DNA from: a virus
IMG/VR virus record: IMGVR_UViG_3300042731_004504
Location: 1-20,528 of that record
DNA length: 20,528 nucleotides
Reading direction: 5' to 3' (one strand)
The notes under the pieces are model-generated. The model was not told the DNA's origin. It saw only the letters and a list, made by a program, of their open reading frames with translations, and searched no databases. Shown piece by piece: positions 19,871-20,528 of this stretch (position 1 is its first letter; each line of letters begins with the position of its first letter). The position numbers and the translations under genes were made by a program.

Positions 19871-20528
19871 ATGGCAAATAACGGTAAGTACGGAAGGCAA
19901 TTTGAGTATAAGTATAGTCATTTTGGACAAGATACTTATGGTCACGATATAAAAGCATTTGGAGACACAACTGGAAAATACTTTTTATGGGATGCAAGTG
20001 CCAACACATTCACTATTGTTGGCACTTTAACTTTAGATGGGACATTTAACGCTGATAATATAGCATTAATAGACGCTGAAACGCTTACATTTGGCACTGG
20101 TTCTGATGTCACAATACAATGGGACGGAACAAACATGATTATTGCAGCAGCAACAGATGACTCATTGATTGAAATTGGCGACTCAGCAGCAACACAAAAA
20201 TCATTCGATTTGAAATGGTATGCAAATGAGGCAAATGGAGCTAGTTATCTTTACGCGGATGCAAGTGAAAACTTAATATACACAACTGGAGTAGACTTGC
20301 AATTTAAAGATAGTGACTATTTAGTATTTGGTACAGGAGCAGGAGCAACCGGGGATGTAGGTATTACCTGGGACGGTACAAACTTGATTGTAAGTGCCGT
20401 AGCAGACGATACACTTATAGAGATAGGTGATAGTGCAGCTACACAGTTAAGTTTTGATCTTAAATGGTATGCAAATGAAAATAATGGAGCTAGTTACTTG
20501 TATTGTGATGCAAGCGAAAACTTAATAT
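19871..20528 (+). CDS. Tandem-repeat beta-rich structural protein, 3' end outside window
   Basis: The ATG at 19871 follows AGAAGGTG; the frame is open to the right edge, giving 219 residues of a longer protein. A unique N-terminal part (1-70, with F-G-D-T-T-G-K-Y-F-L-W-D-A-S near 30-43) leads into an 83-residue repeat: F-G-T-G-x(n)-W-D-G-T-N, L-I-E-I-G-D-S-A-A-T-Q, S-F-D-L-K-W-Y-A-N-E, N-G-A-S-Y-L-Y and D-A-S-E-N-L-I occur twice, and the window ends inside the second copy. The strands and W-D-G-T motif suggest a beta-solenoid or stacked-sandwich virion protein (head fiber or cell-facing). A function in DNA metabolism is unlikely. I recognise the repeat style from phage structural proteins but cannot name the family. 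Confidence 0.8.
   Translation, partial: MANNGKYGRQFEYKYSHFGQDTYGHDIKAFGDTTGKYFLWDASANTFTIVGTLTLDGTFNADNIALIDAETLTFGTGSDVTIQWDGTNMIIAAATDDSLIEIGDSAATQKSFDLKWYANEANGASYLYADASENLIYTTGVDLQFKDSDYLVFGTGAGATGDVGITWDGTNLIVSAVADDTLIEIGDSAATQLSFDLKWYANENNGASYLYCDASENLI

Overview
The window is a piece of a tailed-phage or prophage genome from a very AT-rich, low-GC Gram-positive host, probably a Clostridia-like Firmicute. The reasons are the A/T-rich codon use (AGA, ATA, AAA), strong AGGAGG-type ribosome binding sites, T-tailed intrinsic terminators and consensus sigma-A-type promoters. Every gene I can support is on the + strand, in tight, often overlapping transcription units. No host genes, tRNAs, rRNAs, integrase or CRISPR array were seen.

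Layout. (1) 1-3140, replication module: the 3' end of a replisome-organizer-type protein, a DnaC-like helicase loader, several small unknown proteins and a PAPS-reductase-fold protein. A gene of unknown function (1151-1600) sits between a truncated and a complete copy of the same gene start, as if inserted there. (2) 3140-5900, control and recombination: two hairpins, two small overlapping ORFs, a terminator, an ArpU/sigma-region-4-like regulator, a consensus promoter, an excisionase-like HTH protein, a 42-bp interrupted palindrome, a Rad52-type annealing protein and more small ORFs. (3) 5850-8550, start of the late region: a consensus promoter, an intrinsic terminator about 60 bases downstream inside a zinc-ribbon ORF, then small and large terminase genes. 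(4) 8550-12410, accessory block and lysis: an unknown protein, a stand-alone OmpR-type winged helix, a small membrane protein, a zinc-finger protein, a structured intergenic region, a protein with a likely Acb2/Tad1 cyclic-nucleotide-sponge domain, a Cys-rich protein, a 13-codon remnant of a common phage gene, and an M15 peptidase endolysin ending in a strong terminator. (5) 12470-20528, virion genes: a 162-bp MITE-like element, a capsid-decoration domain fused to a right-handed beta-helix, a small beta protein, portal, an N4 gp49/Sf6 gp66-family protein, scaffold, a free decoration protein, the major capsid protein and the start of a tandem-repeat structural protein.

The order terS-terL-portal-scaffold-decoration-coat is that of a tailed phage using a scaffold-assisted HK97-fold capsid; the long portal fits P22-like relatives, but tail genes lie outside the window, so the morphotype is open. 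The most notable points are the decoration/beta-helix fusion (a capsid-displayed spike?), the inserted inverted-repeat element directly before it, the promoter-attenuator leader of the late operon, and the cyclic-nucleotide-sponge candidate whose C-terminus was altered by a perfect 31-bp tandem duplication.
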